A stretch of DNA of 64,000 nucleotides from JBLNCE01 sp050260415. GTDB taxonomy: Bacteria > Bacillota > UBA4882 > JAAYXC01. This document shows positions 51,016-58,869 of this stretch, in pieces (within the stretch, counting starts at the first letter, position 1; each line of letters starts with the position of its first letter). The stretch covers positions 71,514 to 135,513 of the forward strand of contig JBLNCE010000085.1 in NCBI GenBank assembly GCA_050260415.1, in the 5' to 3' direction. The notes beneath the pieces are model-generated. The model was not told where the DNA came from. It did no database searches and was given only the letters and a program-made list of their open reading frames with translations. Position numbers and translations under genes: made by a program.

Positions 51016-51976
51016 CAGTTGGTACCGGGAGGCCTTGACCGCGTATGGCCTGGGATCCGAATGCCTGCTCAAGTCGGACCAGAACCGGGCCGAAATCCAG
51101 CTCGGCGGCATCAGGGGCTGCCTGTGGCGAAGCCCGGCGCCTCCCGAGGAACAGGAACTGCTTGTGCGGTGGGAGAACCGTCTCGGACGGCGCGGAATCA
51201 CCGCCGTTCGCCTGCTGGCGCGGGGAGGCGCCGCCTGGATACGGATTGACGAGCGCAATCTGGCGCTATTGACGGCTTGGGTCGGGAACGATCTCGAGCG
51301 CTTGGTTTCCACCGAGGATCTGATCGTGGTCGCCCGTTTCCTCGGACGTTTTCGGCGTCTGTGTTCCGCCGAGGACCTGGCCGCGCCCTCACCCCAGGGT
51401 TTGAGCTGGGCGGAGAGCTGGGACGAACGGGCGCGTCGCCTGGGACTCTTCGAGCAATTGGCGTCGGAACGCCTGAACCCGACGCGATTTGATCTGATCT
51501 ACCTCGAACAGGCTCGCTACTGCGGACACCAGGCCCAAAGGAGCGCGGCGGAACTGGCCCAGGCCGGCCGGGAATGCCAAGTGGGCGTGACGCTCGGCGA
51601 GGTGGATCGGCATCGGCTATACCGGAGCCAATCCAGGCTGGGTCTGAAGACGCTCCTGGGCATGGCGGCCGGGATTCCGATCCGGGACCTCTACCGGCTT
51701 CTAGCCCGGACCTTGCCCCGGCTCGACTGGTCCCAGGCCGCGGCAGCCGCGATTCTCCGCGGATACCACGAAGAGTGGCCCTTGCGCCGCGCTGAACTGG
51801 AACTCTTGCAGGCCGGGTTGCGCTTCCCGAACGACCTGTACCGCTTGGCGCACCACTACTTTCTCAATCGCAAGGCATGGCCGTTGCGGACTTTCCTCCG
51901 CAAACAAGCGGAGATCTGGGCGCGCGAACCGGCACGCAATCGGCTGGTGGATGAACTCCCGCTCCTCTTGCCTTGA
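51008..51976 (+). CDS. CotS-related protein, degenerate kinase-like
   Basis: A 322-residue protein in a frame that overlaps the CotS gene by 8 bases (GTG at 51008). It has the same kind of layout as CotS proteins (an N-lobe with GIRGCLWRSPAPPEE, a helical body with WAESWDERARRLGLFEQLA, a C-terminal GYHEEWPLRRAELELLQAGLRFPNDLYRLA), but the expected H-x-D-x4-N and DFD catalytic motifs are missing: the corresponding region reads CQVGVTLGEVDRHRLY. It is probably an inactive, structural coat paralogue. The start is uncertain, with a weak GGGCGG upstream. The frame open to 50579 runs through the repeat tail and is spurious. Confidence 0.65.
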   Translation: MDDSWYREALTAYGLGSECLLKSDQNRAEIQLGGIRGCLWRSPAPPEEQELLVRWENRLGRRGITAVRLLARGGAAWIRIDERNLALLTAWVGNDLERLVSTEDLIVVARFLGRFRRLCSAEDLAAPSPQGLSWAESWDERARRLGLFEQLASERLNPTRFDLIYLEQARYCGHQAQRSAAELAQAGRECQVGVTLGEVDRHRLYRSQSRLGLKTLLGMAAGIPIRDLYRLLARTLPRLDWSQAAAAAILRGYHEEWPLRRAELELLQAGLRFPNDLYRLAHHYFLNRKAWPLRTFLRKQAEIWAREPARNRLVDELPLLLP

Positions 51977-52048
51977 GGAAGATCCTGGTGTAAAATGAGC
52001 TGCGGAGAGAGGTTGACCCAAAAGACTCGCGCTCCGGGAAGTGAGCCA

Positions 52049-52639
52049 TTGGCAGCCAGGGGCATACTGGGCGGCACTTTTGACCCCATCCACACGGGGC
52101 ATCTATGTTTGGCCGAGTCGGCGCGGGAGGTTTTCCAGCTCGAGCGGGTCATTTTCGTGCCCGCCGGGAATCCGCCGCATAAACCGGGGTTGGTGGCGGC
52201 GGCGGCCCAAGACCGTTTCCGGATGGTGGAGATCGCCACGGCCGACAACCCCAATTTTCTAGCGTCCCCCGTCGAGCTGGAGCGTCTTGGCCCCTCGTAC
52301 ACGATCGACACCGTGAACAGCCTGCGGACGGCGTATCCGGGACTGGAATGGTGCCTCATCATGGGCAGCGATACCTTGGCCGAGATCCAGACCTGGCGCG
52401 ACTACCGGTCGCTCCTGCCGCTCGTGACAATCCTGGCGGCGGTGCGCCCGGGAGTGCCACTGGTCTTGCCGCCCGAACTCCAGCCTTGGGCGGAGCGCGT
52501 CAAGACTTTTTCCTCGCCGGCCCTTGACATCTCGGCGACCATGATCCGGCAGCGGTTGGGCCAGGGACTTTCCGTCCGGTATCTCATCCCCGCCGGCGTG
52601 GCAAGTTATATCGAGGAACGGGGGTTGTATAGGCAATAG
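52049..52639 (+). CDS. nadD: Nicotinate-nucleotide adenylyltransferase
   Basis: A 196-residue NadD that joins NaMN and ATP to make deamido-NAD. ARGILGGTFDPIHTGHL is the nucleotidyltransferase GGTFDP-x2-GH signature, followed by VIFVPAGNPPHKPG, LELMGSD-type LIMGSDTLAEIQTWRDY and the C-terminal DISATMIRQRLGQG (ISST-x-R). I start at the TTG at 52049, after GGGAAGTGA; the frame extends to an ATG at 51995 without a ribosome site. It precedes an RRM gene and yqeK-rsfS, the usual neighbourhood. Confidence 0.93.
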   Translation: MAARGILGGTFDPIHTGHLCLAESAREVFQLERVIFVPAGNPPHKPGLVAAAAQDRFRMVEIATADNPNFLASPVELERLGPSYTIDTVNSLRTAYPGLEWCLIMGSDTLAEIQTWRDYRSLLPLVTILAAVRPGVPLVLPPELQPWAERVKTFSSPALDISATMIRQRLGQGLSVRYLIPAGVASYIEERGLYRQ

Positions 52640-52664
52640 GCAATAGCGGGGTTGTTCTCCTTCG

Positions 52665-52690
52665 GGGCGCACGGCCTGTGCGCCCTTTTT
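52665..52690 (+). terminator. Terminator after nadD
   Basis: GGGCGCAC (52665-52672) pairs with GTGCGCCC (52678-52685), followed by five T residues. Confidence 0.88.
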
Positions 52691-52910
52691 CCAAAGCGCC
52701 CGCCGCTGCATAGGTACGGGGTATAGGGCTCGGGAAACTGCGAAGAATAACATCCGTCAGGAAAAACGGTTGCGTCTCTGCTTTTGGTATCGTCTCCGCC
52801 CTGAGACTGACAGGTCCCGATCTGCCGGGTCTAGGCCCCTTCCGTGGCCTTCTGTCCGTTCCGGGAACCGAACCCAAGCGGCGCGGCCTACGGAAAGTGA
52901 GGTGAAATCC

Positions 52911-53168
52911 GTGACCAAGACGTTATATGTCGGCAATCTGCCCTGGTCGACCACGGAAGAGGACTTGGCGGCCTTTTTCAGCACCACTGGCGAGGTGAAA
53001 AGCACGCGCATCATCACCGATCGCGAGAGCGGGCGGTCGCGGGGTTTTGGTTTTGTCGAGGTCAACGACGAGGACGCGGAGCGAGTCATCACCGAGATGA
53101 ACGGCAAGGACCTCGGCGGGCGCGAGATCCTCGTCAACGAGGCAAAACCAAGGCAGACGAAGTTCTAG
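52911..53168 (+). CDS. RRM-domain RNA-binding protein
   Basis: An 85-residue single RRM. RNP2 is TLYVGNLPWSTTEEDL, RNP1 is SRGFGFVEV near residue 44, and it ends with the usual GREILVNEAKPR strand. Such proteins bind single-stranded RNA and are common in cyanobacteria and some anaerobes, often cold- or stress-linked. The GTG at 52911 has GTGAGGTGA 7 bases upstream. The upstream 220 bases (after the nadD terminator) have no gene, and probably hold its promoter and leader. Confidence 0.92.
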   Translation: MTKTLYVGNLPWSTTEEDLAAFFSTTGEVKSTRIITDRESGRSRGFGFVEVNDEDAERVITEMNGKDLGGREILVNEAKPRQTKF

Positions 53169-53179
53169 CGGGTAACGAC

Positions 53180-53212
53180 AGGAGGGAGGGGAGACCCTCC
53201 CTTTATTGTTCC
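53180..53212 (+). terminator. Likely terminator after the RRM gene
   Basis: GGAGGG pairs with CCCTCC across AGGGGAGA, followed by CTTTATTG. The T-run is interrupted, so efficiency is uncertain. Confidence 0.45.
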
Positions 53213-53262
53213 TGAACCAAATTGCAGCAGGAAGGAACAGCCCCATGGCGAAGAGATGAGTT

Positions 53263-53841
53263 ATGATAGGCGGTTCGGAGAGCAAAATCAGGGAAGAGGC
53301 GGCGCGGAGCCTGTCCCCGGAACGATGGCGGCACACCTTGGGCGTGGCCGCGACCGCGGAGGAACTGGCGTTGATCCATGGCGCCGATCCCGATCTAGCC
53401 AGAGTCGCCGGTCTACTGCATGATTATGCCCGCGAGATGGCGCCGGAGGAACTCCAGCGTCTGGCGACAGCCAAGGGGTTGGAGATCGACCCGATCGAAG
53501 CCCGCGAACCCTTGCTCTTGCATGGCAAGGTGGGCGCGATGCTGGCTTACGAACGTTTCGGCCTCGCGCATCCGGATCTACTGGCCGCCATCGCTCAGCA
53601 CATCACCGGAGCCCCCGGCATGACACTCCTCGCGTCGGTGGTCTTTCTCGCCGACTTTATCGAACCCGGCCGCCGCGATGATGTTTGCGCGCACGCCCGG
53701 TCCGCGGCGCGATCCGATCTCAGACGGGCTTTGCTATTGGCGCTAGACGCCACGATGCACTACGTCATCACGCGCGGATACTTTCTCCATCCACGCAGTG
53801 TGGCCGCGCGCAACGAACTGCTGGACCCCGGGATGCAATAA
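53263..53841 (+). CDS. yqeK: YqeK-type HD-domain Ap4A hydrolase
   Basis: A 192-residue HD-domain protein. YqeK enzymes cleave Ap4A symmetrically to two ADP. The metal residues are in RWRHTLGVAATAEELA (H), VAGLLHDYAREM (HD), LLLHGKVGAML (H) and AAIAQHITGAP (H), with ASVVFLADFIEPGR supplying the last aspartate. ATG at 53263. It lies 13 bases before rsfS, an arrangement kept in most Firmicutes. Confidence 0.9.
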   Translation: MIGGSESKIREEAARSLSPERWRHTLGVAATAEELALIHGADPDLARVAGLLHDYAREMAPEELQRLATAKGLEIDPIEAREPLLLHGKVGAMLAYERFGLAHPDLLAAIAQHITGAPGMTLLASVVFLADFIEPGRRDDVCAHARSAARSDLRRALLLALDATMHYVITRGYFLHPRSVAARNELLDPGMQ

Positions 53842-53854
53842 GGACGGTGCGGCA

Positions 53855-54235
53855 ATGGAGCAAACGGAGATCTTGAAGGTCGCGCTGGAGGCGGCCCTGG
53901 AAAAAAAGGCGTCCGACCCTGTCATCCTGAAGATTGCCCCGCTCAGTACGATCGCTGATTTTTTTCTGATCTGCAGCGGTCAGAGCACCGTGCAAGTGCG
54001 GACCATCCGCGACCACCTCCAGAAAGAGCTGGAATCGGCCGGCCTGACCATGCTCCGCAAGGAGGGCGCCCATGACGCGCGCTGGTTGTTGCTGGACTAC
54101 GGCTGGTTCGTCGCGCACATCATGCTCCAGGGCGAACGCGATTTTTACCAGTTGGAACGCCTTTGGCATGACGCGGAAAGATTTGCGGAAGCGGGAAGCG
54201 AGGGGCGTGAGGACAGAGAACAGTCCAAAGTCTAG
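53855..54235 (+). CDS. rsfS: Ribosome silencing factor RsfS
   Basis: A 126-residue RsfS/YbeB/Iojap protein. It binds L14 of the large subunit and blocks subunit joining when nutrients are low. Family marks are LKVALEAALEKKASDPVILK, TIADFFLICSGQSTVQVRTI and EGAHDARWLLLDYGWFVAHIML, ending with YQLERLWHDAERF. The ATG at 53855 has AAGGACGG upstream; the longer frame from 53798 is not needed. Confidence 0.93.
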   Translation: MEQTEILKVALEAALEKKASDPVILKIAPLSTIADFFLICSGQSTVQVRTIRDHLQKELESAGLTMLRKEGAHDARWLLLDYGWFVAHIMLQGERDFYQLERLWHDAERFAEAGSEGREDREQSKV

Positions 54236-54471
54236 GAGCCGAAAGGCGGAAAGTCCATCGGTGCAAGCTCGGCCCGGAGAGGCGCGAAGAAACACCATTT
54301 ATCCGCTCTCGGCGGCCAAAACTCCCGGTCCCTGCGCCACAGCGGTTTATCACCCCTCGCTAGTCCCCGGATGAAAGAAGGGTTTTTCACACCTCTGCTA
54401 GCTTCTCACTTCCAGCTTCTTGCCTGCGCATAGCGCAGGTCCGGAGCGGGCAAGTTAGATTTGCTAGAACC

Positions 54472-54493
54472 GCACCCAAAGCGGCTTGGGTGC
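54472..54493 (+). repeat. 8-bp inverted repeat before spoIVB
   Basis: GCACCCAA (54472-54479) and TTGGGTGC (54486-54493) enclose AGCGGC. It lies 20 bases before the spoIVB start. No T-run; role unknown. The rest of the 277-base rsfS-spoIVB gap shows no gene. Confidence 0.5.
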
Positions 54494-54512
54494 CTGTCCT
54501 GAGGTGGTATGG

Positions 54513-55805
54513 TTGTTTCGGGTCCGACGCCGGCAGGCCCTGTTCTGTGCAGGCCTGCTGCTTTTTTTGACTTTTTTCGCATTCTGCGCGGTGACCGTCA
54601 TCTCGGTACCCTCCGAACTGCACCTGCTTCCGGGTGAGGTCGGAAGACTGCAGGTGGGTTTTCCGCTCAGTTTGTGGGCTCCGGAAGAAAGCCGCGCCTT
54701 CCTTGCGGATTCGCTGGCCGAAGGATCCGAACTCGTCTTTCGGTCCGTCAGTACGGGCGATTTCGAGGTGGAATTGAGTCTGTTGGGTGCGATCCCGCTC
54801 CGAAAGGTCGCCGTAAAGATCGTTCCTGAACGCATGGTCGTACCCGGCGGGCATGCGATCGGCGTGCTCCTGGCGGCCGAGGGCGTGGTCGTGGTGGGGC
54901 ACCGCGCGCTGCGCGGGCTGGACGGTAGACAACGCTACCCCGCCAAGGAAGCGGGGATCGAGGTCGGTGACATTATTCTGCGCGTCGACGGGATAGCCGT
55001 GCGCCGCGCGGAAGATCTGGCGAGTCTCGTGGGCGCGGCGTACCTGGAACGCCGGCCGGTGCGCGTGATGTTGAGGCGCTCGGGACACCTTATCGCCCGC
55101 CAAATGGAACCGGTCCTGTGCGATACCGCGCCGAACCGGGAGCAGCCCCGCGCCATGCTTGGACTATACGTCGAAGACCCGGCCGCGGGCGTTGGCACCC
55201 TCACTTTCTACGATCCGCGGACCGGTGGGTTCGCGGCCCTGGGACACAGGATCAGTGAACTTGGCGGTCAGCGCCGGGTCTGGCTGGAGGGCGGCAAGAT
55301 CGTCGCCGCCCGCATCTCCGGTATCGAGCAGGGGCAAAGGGGCAGCCCGGGTGAGAAGATCGGCACTTTTTCCGGGCCGGAAGACATCATCGGGAACATC
55401 GATCTCAACTCCCGGTTTGGACTCTTCGGCAAACTGGCGTGTTCCTTGCCCGGTGAAAACGCCGTCCCGGTTGCCCTGGCCCACCAGGTGCATATCGGCC
55501 CCGCCACCATCCGCACGGTCATACAGGGAGACGACATCCAGGAGTTCAAGGTGGAGATCGTGCGTGTCTATCGCCAGCAGCAACCGCACGACAAGGGTCT
55601 CATAATCAAGGTGACGGACCCGGACTTGCTAAGCCTGACCGGCGGTATCGTCCAGGGGATGAGCGGGAGCCCGATCATCCAGGACGGCCGTCTGGTCGGC
55701 GCGGTCACGCATGTTTTCGTAAACGATCCGACGCGCGGCTATGGCGTCATCGCTGAATGGATGGTGCATGAGATGGATACGGTGACCGCATCCCAAGCCG
55801 CGTAG
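54513..55805 (+). CDS. spoIVB: SpoIVB serine peptidase
   Basis: A 430-residue SpoIVB, secreted from the forespore to cleave SpoIVFA and so trigger sigma-K activation in the mother cell. There is an N-terminal signal anchor (FCAGLLLFLTFFAFCAVTVI), a PDZ domain around residues 130-200 (KEAGIEVGDIILRVDGIAV), then the peptidase part with the catalytic histidine in GFAALGHRISE and the serine in IVQGMSGSPIIQDG. The TTG at 54513 has GAGGTGG 6 bases upstream. It sits before spo0A, as in Bacillus and Clostridia. Confidence 0.95.
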   Translation: MFRVRRRQALFCAGLLLFLTFFAFCAVTVISVPSELHLLPGEVGRLQVGFPLSLWAPEESRAFLADSLAEGSELVFRSVSTGDFEVELSLLGAIPLRKVAVKIVPERMVVPGGHAIGVLLAAEGVVVVGHRALRGLDGRQRYPAKEAGIEVGDIILRVDGIAVRRAEDLASLVGAAYLERRPVRVMLRRSGHLIARQMEPVLCDTAPNREQPRAMLGLYVEDPAAGVGTLTFYDPRTGGFAALGHRISELGGQRRVWLEGGKIVAARISGIEQGQRGSPGEKIGTFSGPEDIIGNIDLNSRFGLFGKLACSLPGENAVPVALAHQVHIGPATIRTVIQGDDIQEFKVEIVRVYRQQQPHDKGLIIKVTDPDLLSLTGGIVQGMSGSPIIQDGRLVGAVTHVFVNDPTRGYGVIAEWMVHEMDTVTASQAA

Positions 55806-55904
55806 CGGGGTTGGGTAGACGAGGCCAAGATACCGGTTGCCTTCGCAAGACAGTCGCATCCTGACGGTTCCGCGGCAGGAATTGTCCCGCGCATCGCGAA
55901 GTAG

Positions 55905-55912
55905 ATCGACAA
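55905..55912 (-). promoter_or_regulatory. Candidate Spo0A box upstream of spo0A
   Basis: The minus strand reads TTGTCGAT, one base off the 0A-box consensus TTGTCGAA, 30 bases before the spo0A start. Autoregulation by Spo0A is known in Bacillus. A single 8-base match could be chance. Confidence 0.4.
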
Positions 55913-55942
55913 ACGTGGACACTTCAAGGAGCGACCTGGTGT

Positions 55943-56728
55943 ATGGCGAGTCTCGTCAAGGTGGTGATCGCGGACGACAACGTCGAGTTCTGTCGATTGT
56001 TGGCCGATTACTTTCGTAATTGTCCGCGGTTGAAGGTCGTCGGGGTAGCCCACGAGGGGCTCCGGGCCATTAAGCTGATCAAGGAATCCCCGGTGGACGT
56101 GCTCCTATTGGACATGGTCATGCCAAATGTCGACGGTCTCGGCGTCCTCGAACGTCTGCGTCAATCCGAATTCCCCCATCGCCCCAAGGTTATCATCTTT
56201 ACCGCCTTCGGCCAGGAGGAGATGACGCGCAAGGCGGTCAGTCTCGGGGCTGATTATTACATCGTCAAGCCGTTCGATCTGGATACCTTGACGCAACGTA
56301 TCCTCGAAATCGCGGGCCAAACCGTACAGAAGTCCCTCCGCACCCCTTCCTCGGACAACGCGGAGCGGGAAGTAACGGAGATCATGCATAAACTCCGCAT
56401 TCCCGCCAAGTTTAAGGGATATACCTATCTTCGCGAATCAATCCTGCTCACCGTGGGCGACTCCACCGTGATCACGGAGATCACAAAACAGCTCTATCCC
56501 AAGATCGCGGAAAAGTACAAGACTACGAGCGATCGCGTCGAACGGGCCATGCGCTTCGCGATCGAAGCCGCTTGGAGCAGAGGGGATATCGAATCCCTCC
56601 ATCGCCTCTTTGGGTACGCCATTGACGAGCGCAAGGGCAAACCGACCAACGCCTCGTTCATCGCCAAGGTGGCCGACCAGGTCCGCCTGGAATTGCTGTC
56701 ACGAAAGGTCTCCGGCAAGTCAGGGTAG
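55943..56728 (+). CDS. spo0A: Sporulation master regulator Spo0A
   Basis: A 261-residue response regulator. The receiver domain has the acidic pair D11-D12 (VVIADDNVEF), the phosphorylated aspartate D57 in VLLLDMVMPNVDG, and the late lysine in DYYIVKPFD. After a short linker, the DNA-binding domain shows HKLRIPAKFKGYTYLRESI, YPKIAEKYKTTSDRVERAMRFAIEAAW (the recognition helix) and DERKGKPTNASFIAKVADQVRLEL. It commits the cell to sporulation. ATG at 55943, with AAGGAG at a wide 12-base spacing. steA follows after 14 bases. Confidence 0.97.
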   Translation: MASLVKVVIADDNVEFCRLLADYFRNCPRLKVVGVAHEGLRAIKLIKESPVDVLLLDMVMPNVDGLGVLERLRQSEFPHRPKVIIFTAFGQEEMTRKAVSLGADYYIVKPFDLDTLTQRILEIAGQTVQKSLRTPSSDNAEREVTEIMHKLRIPAKFKGYTYLRESILLTVGDSTVITEITKQLYPKIAEKYKTTSDRVERAMRFAIEAAWSRGDIESLHRLFGYAIDERKGKPTNASFIAKVADQVRLELLSRKVSGKSG

Positions 56729-56742
56729 AGGAGAAGATCTAT

Positions 56743-57873
56743 TTGGGTATGGCCGAAATCCGCGGCATCGCCCGGGTCGACCCTCGCACCAAGAACCTGG
56801 TCAAACGTCTGAGACCATCCGAGATCGCCGTGATCGATCATCAAGATCTGGACCAGGTGGCCGCCGAGGGTCTGGTACGGGCCAGGGTCAAGGCGGTTGT
56901 GAATGCCAGTCCCTCGATCAGCGGCAAGTACCCCAACCTGGGTCCGCAGGTCTTGGTCAACGCCGGGGTCGTCTTGCTCGACAACGCCGGGCGTGCGATT
57001 ATGCAGCAGATTAGGGAGGGCGCCGCGATCGAGATCAGAGGCGCCGCAGTTTGGCAGGACGGGCGGGAGATCGCCCGCGGCGCGCTCTTGGACCGCGATC
57101 GCGTGGCGGCGCTGATGCTCAAGACGCGGGAAAACCTCCGCGTCGAACTGGAGAAGTTCGTTCAGAACACCCTGGATTACGCCATCAAGGAAAAGGACCT
57201 CATTCTCGGGGGGGTGATACCTCCCGAAGTGAACGTGCCGATCGATGGGCGCCAGGTACTGGTCGTGGTCAGGGGGAGCAATTACCGCGAAGACCTGGCG
57301 ACGCTGCGCTCATACATCACCGAGGTCAAACCGGTCCTGATCGGAGTGGACGGGGGCGCCGACGCGTTGCTGGAGGCCGGGTACCGGCCGGATCTCCTGA
57401 TCGGCGACATGGACAGCGTCAGCGACGAAGCGTTGCGTTGCGGCGCCGAAGTCATTGTCCACGCTTATCCGGACGGCAGGGCGCCCGGCTTGGCCCGCAT
57501 CAAGGCTTTGGGCGTGCCGTGCCGGCTTTTCCCGGCTCCCGGCACGAGCGAGGACATCGCGATGCTGCTTGCCTACGAGCGCGGCGCGGATCTCATCGTG
57601 GCCGTCGGCGCGCACTCGAACATGATCGACTTTCTCGAGAAGGGCCGCCGGGGCATGGCCAGTACGTTCTTGGTCCGCCTCAAGGTCGGTTCGATCCTGG
57701 TCGACGCCCGCGGCGTCAGCCGTCTGTACCACAGCCGGCTTCGCACGCGCTACCTCATTCTCCTCGTATCGGCGGCCTTCCTGCCCTTGTTGGCCTTGGC
57801 CTTTGTGGCGAAAACACCGCCGCCGATCCTGAAGATCATCTGGGTTAGACTAAAGATGTTCCTTGGTTTTTAG
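56743..57873 (+). CDS. steA: SteA-like cytokinetic ring protein
   Basis: A 376-residue SteA-family protein. The N-terminal half has AVVNASPSISGKYPNLGPQVLVNAGVVLLD; the middle has a thiamin-pyrophosphokinase-like domain with GVDGGADALLEAGYRPDLLIGDMDSV, where the DMDSV motif is the family mark. The C-terminus has one membrane helix (YLILLVSAAFLPLLALAFVA). In Corynebacterium SteA and SteB localise to the division site. TTG start at 56743 with AGGAG 9 bases upstream; ATG at 56749 is possible. It is probably co-transcribed with spo0A. Confidence 0.87.
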   Translation: MGMAEIRGIARVDPRTKNLVKRLRPSEIAVIDHQDLDQVAAEGLVRARVKAVVNASPSISGKYPNLGPQVLVNAGVVLLDNAGRAIMQQIREGAAIEIRGAAVWQDGREIARGALLDRDRVAALMLKTRENLRVELEKFVQNTLDYAIKEKDLILGGVIPPEVNVPIDGRQVLVVVRGSNYREDLATLRSYITEVKPVLIGVDGGADALLEAGYRPDLLIGDMDSVSDEALRCGAEVIVHAYPDGRAPGLARIKALGVPCRLFPAPGTSEDIAMLLAYERGADLIVAVGAHSNMIDFLEKGRRGMASTFLVRLKVGSILVDARGVSRLYHSRLRTRYLILLVSAAFLPLLALAFVAKTPPPILKIIWVRLKMFLGF

Positions 57874-57897
57874 AATAAGCCCCCTTTTTTCCTTTAG

Positions 57898-57942
57898 CGC
57901 GGGGCCTTGATCTTTCAAGGCCCCATTAATCAAGACCCCGCG
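57898..57942 (+). promoter_or_regulatory. Two overlapping, competing hairpins before steB
   Basis: GGGGCCTTGA (57901-57910) pairs perfectly with TCAAGGCCCC (57915-57924). A second pairing, CGCGGGGCCTTGAT (57898-57911) with ATCAAGACCCCGCG (57929-57942), has one mismatch and uses the same left arm, so the two exclude each other. There is no T-run directly after either. It fills most of the 95-base steA-steB gap. Confidence 0.6.
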
Positions 57943-57968
57943 AGGCGCGGAAGGGGGCGGGAGGGTTC

Positions 57969-58865
57969 GTGTTGATCATCGATTTTCGGTACCATCTTGC
58001 CTCGTTGATCGCGGTCTTTCTCGCCTTGGGGATCGGCATCTTGATCGGCGGGGCGGTTCTGGGCAATGCGGCTCTGCAGAAGGAACTGAATCAGATCGAG
58101 GAAAATCTGGCCAAGCTTCGCACCGATCAAAGGGTGCTCGAAGCGGAGATCGCCAAACGTGAAGCGGAGCTCAAGATCCTGAACCAATTCGGTGCCACCT
58201 CCCTGCCGGTCTTGGTGCGCAATAAGCTGCTTGGCAAACGCATCGCGCTGATCCGGACCAACCCAAGCGTGGACGCGCGCCTCGCGCGGGATCTGACGCG
58301 CGTTTTTCAGATCGCCGGCGCCAAGGTCACCTCGACCTCAACCATCCTGCGCAACCCGGCCGACTTGACCCTGGAGAAGCTTCAAGAGCTCAAGAAGCGT
58401 CTCGATCTCGACGGGGAGGATAACACGGCAATCGCCAGGGGGTTATTGCGTTTCATCGCCGACCGCATCGCGAACGGCCCCATGTTCGGCGCGGCTTCGC
58501 ATGACGATATCCTGTCCACCTTGGTCGCATCCCGCCTGATCGAGACCAGCGGCGACTATGGCGGCATGGTGGATGCGGTGATCCTGATCGGAGGCAGTCC
58601 CGACGCCAACGTGGATCTCAGTCAACAGGTGGATCGGGTTTTGATCGAGACGGTGTCCGGCGCCAAGGGCCTGCTGGTCGCCGCGGTGGAAACGAGTACC
58701 GCCGCCCGGAGCTACCTGGGCGAATACCTGCAGCATCCCATCATTGTGGTGGACAACGTGGAGACCGTGCCCGGCCAGGCGGCGCTGATCCTGGCTTTGG
58801 TCAGGGGCAAGAAGGGGCACTACGGCATCAAGGACGCGCACCAGTTGATGCCGGAAGCGGTATAA
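57969..58865 (+). CDS. SteB/MctB-like membrane-anchored protein
   Basis: A 298-residue protein of the MctB ('copper transporter') family, also called SteB. One N-terminal helix (YHLASLIAVFLALGIGILIGGAVLG) is followed by a coiled coil (QKELNQIEENLAKLRTDQRVLEAEIAKREAELKIL), then an outer soluble domain of about 200 residues with VDAVILIGGSPDAN and IIVVDNVETVPGQAALILAL. In Actinobacteria it pairs with SteA at the division site. GTG at 57969 with GGAGGG upstream. Confidence 0.85.
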   Translation: MLIIDFRYHLASLIAVFLALGIGILIGGAVLGNAALQKELNQIEENLAKLRTDQRVLEAEIAKREAELKILNQFGATSLPVLVRNKLLGKRIALIRTNPSVDARLARDLTRVFQIAGAKVTSTSTILRNPADLTLEKLQELKKRLDLDGEDNTAIARGLLRFIADRIANGPMFGAASHDDILSTLVASRLIETSGDYGGMVDAVILIGGSPDANVDLSQQVDRVLIETVSGAKGLLVAAVETSTAARSYLGEYLQHPIIVVDNVETVPGQAALILALVRGKKGHYGIKDAHQLMPEAV

Positions 58866-58869
58866 AGGA

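Noticed and set aside
52641..52910. Possible riboswitch before the RRM gene.
   Set aside because: Beyond the nadD terminator I see no conserved motif or paired structure that I can support.
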